From Nitrosopumilus piranensis (GTDB lineage: Archaea; Thermoproteota; Nitrososphaeria; Nitrososphaerales; Nitrosopumilaceae): a stretch of DNA of 64,000 bases. Below the pieces are notes generated by a model. That model had not been told where the DNA came from. It worked only from the letters and a program-made list of their open reading frames with translations, and searched no databases. The stretch is taken from the NCBI RefSeq assembly GCF_000875775.1, contig NZ_CP010868.1, forward strand, positions 744,001-808,000, written 5' to 3'. The position numbers were made by a program, and so were the translations under genes. Shown here one piece after another: positions 63,801 through 64,000 of this stretch (its first letter is position 1; each line of letters opens with the position of its first letter).

Positions 63801-63983
63801 CTAACTCGTAATCTCGCAGAACTCCACTATCGGAACTTGTCTCAAGTTCTCGTACTGCTTCCTTGTCATCTTGTGTCTGTGGACTTTCTTTTCTCTCTTG
63901 AACTTGTGTCTGTGGACTTTCTTTTCTCTCTTGAACTTGTATCTGACCATAACCTCTCCGTCCGCCAAAAGTAGCCTTTTCAT
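63801..63983 (-). CDS. Small basic protein with internal 11-residue duplication
   Basis: 60 residues from ATG 63983. After MKRLLLADGEVMVRYK comes FKREKKVHRHK twice in tandem, then MTRKQYENLRQVPIVEFCEI. It is strongly basic, so nucleic acid binding is possible. The codon use is richer in G+C than its surroundings. Confidence 0.5.
   Translation of the reverse strand: MKRLLLADGEVMVRYKFKREKKVHRHKFKREKKVHRHKMTRKQYENLRQVPIVEFCEITS
63871..63936. repeat. Perfect 33-bp tandem duplication
   Basis: Two identical 33-bp units (63871-63903 and 63904-63936), followed by a partial third TTGTATCTG with one change. The duplication keeps the reading frame of the basic protein gene. Confidence 0.85.
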
Positions 63984-64000
63984 AAAGTATTATTTTTCTA

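Noticed and set aside
63871-63936. CRISPR-like repeat
   Set aside because: The two 33-bp units are adjacent with no spacer and lie in a coding frame, so this is a tandem duplication.

Overview
The window is about 64 kb of AT-rich archaeal DNA that looks like a marine ammonia-oxidising thaumarchaeon (Nitrososphaerota, Nitrosopumilus-like). No ammonia oxidation gene or rRNA is present. The assignment rests on archaeal information-processing genes (Rpo7/Spt4, aEF1-beta, Pth2, TruD, Cdc48, C/D-box-like sRNA), membrane-anchored double cupredoxins, stand-alone AsnC-type RAM domains, a PEFG-CTERM protein, WWA-repeat surface proteins and a NitrOD5-like regulator, together with many starts that sit about 28 nt behind a TATA box (leaderless mRNAs).

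Layout. 0-4.2 kb: de novo NAD synthesis from aspartate (nadX end, nadA, nadC) plus Rpo7/Spt4. 4.2-8.5 kb: Mrp Fe-S carrier, GTP-dependent dephospho-CoA kinase, a C/D box sRNA candidate, a zincin and a K+-independent proton pyrophosphatase. 8.5-18.6 kb: small zinc proteins, a stress operon (USP, PAC2, Hsp20), CBS protein, cupredoxin-JAMM operon divergent from heme o synthase, a Zn-ribbon/aEF1-beta/Cdc48/wHTH run, and a geranylgeranyl-reductase-like flavoprotein. 18.6-24.4 kb: an accessory island opened by an integrase remnant, with microproteins, an exported nuclease, a nucleotidyltransferase, a regulator with a palindromic operator array and a CPBP protease. 24.4-53.6 kb: mostly core genes (Pth2, beta-propeller, TruD, DUF255, DEAD helicase, DsbA, tRNA-Thr, arginine decarboxylase, PepF, soluble PPase) and lineage-specific membrane or secreted proteins. 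It includes a compact set of UbiE-, UbiC- and UbiA-like genes and a DMT transporter fused to a receiver domain. 53.7-64 kb: a second accessory zone with a frameshifted glycosyltransferase, a broken receiver domain, repeated short ORFs, a 983-residue FecR/WWA surface protein, a membrane-tethered ArsR-type factor with anomalous base composition and a trypsin-like exported protease.

How it fits together. The core genes serve cofactor synthesis (NAD, CoA, heme O, possibly quinone), electron transfer through copper proteins, pyrophosphate energetics and protein quality control. The accessory zones hold secreted or membrane proteins whose promoters share sequence blocks: a 24-bp block before the two genes at 19382 and 56381, and an 18-bp TATA block before the genes at 60392 and 63650. 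This suggests coordinated remodelling of the cell surface. The most interesting leads are the putative quinone cluster (36.99-39.19 kb), the transporter-receiver fusion with its regulator (49.6-51.8 kb), the tethered regulator/protease pair (61.9-63.7 kb) and the repeated microprotein families.
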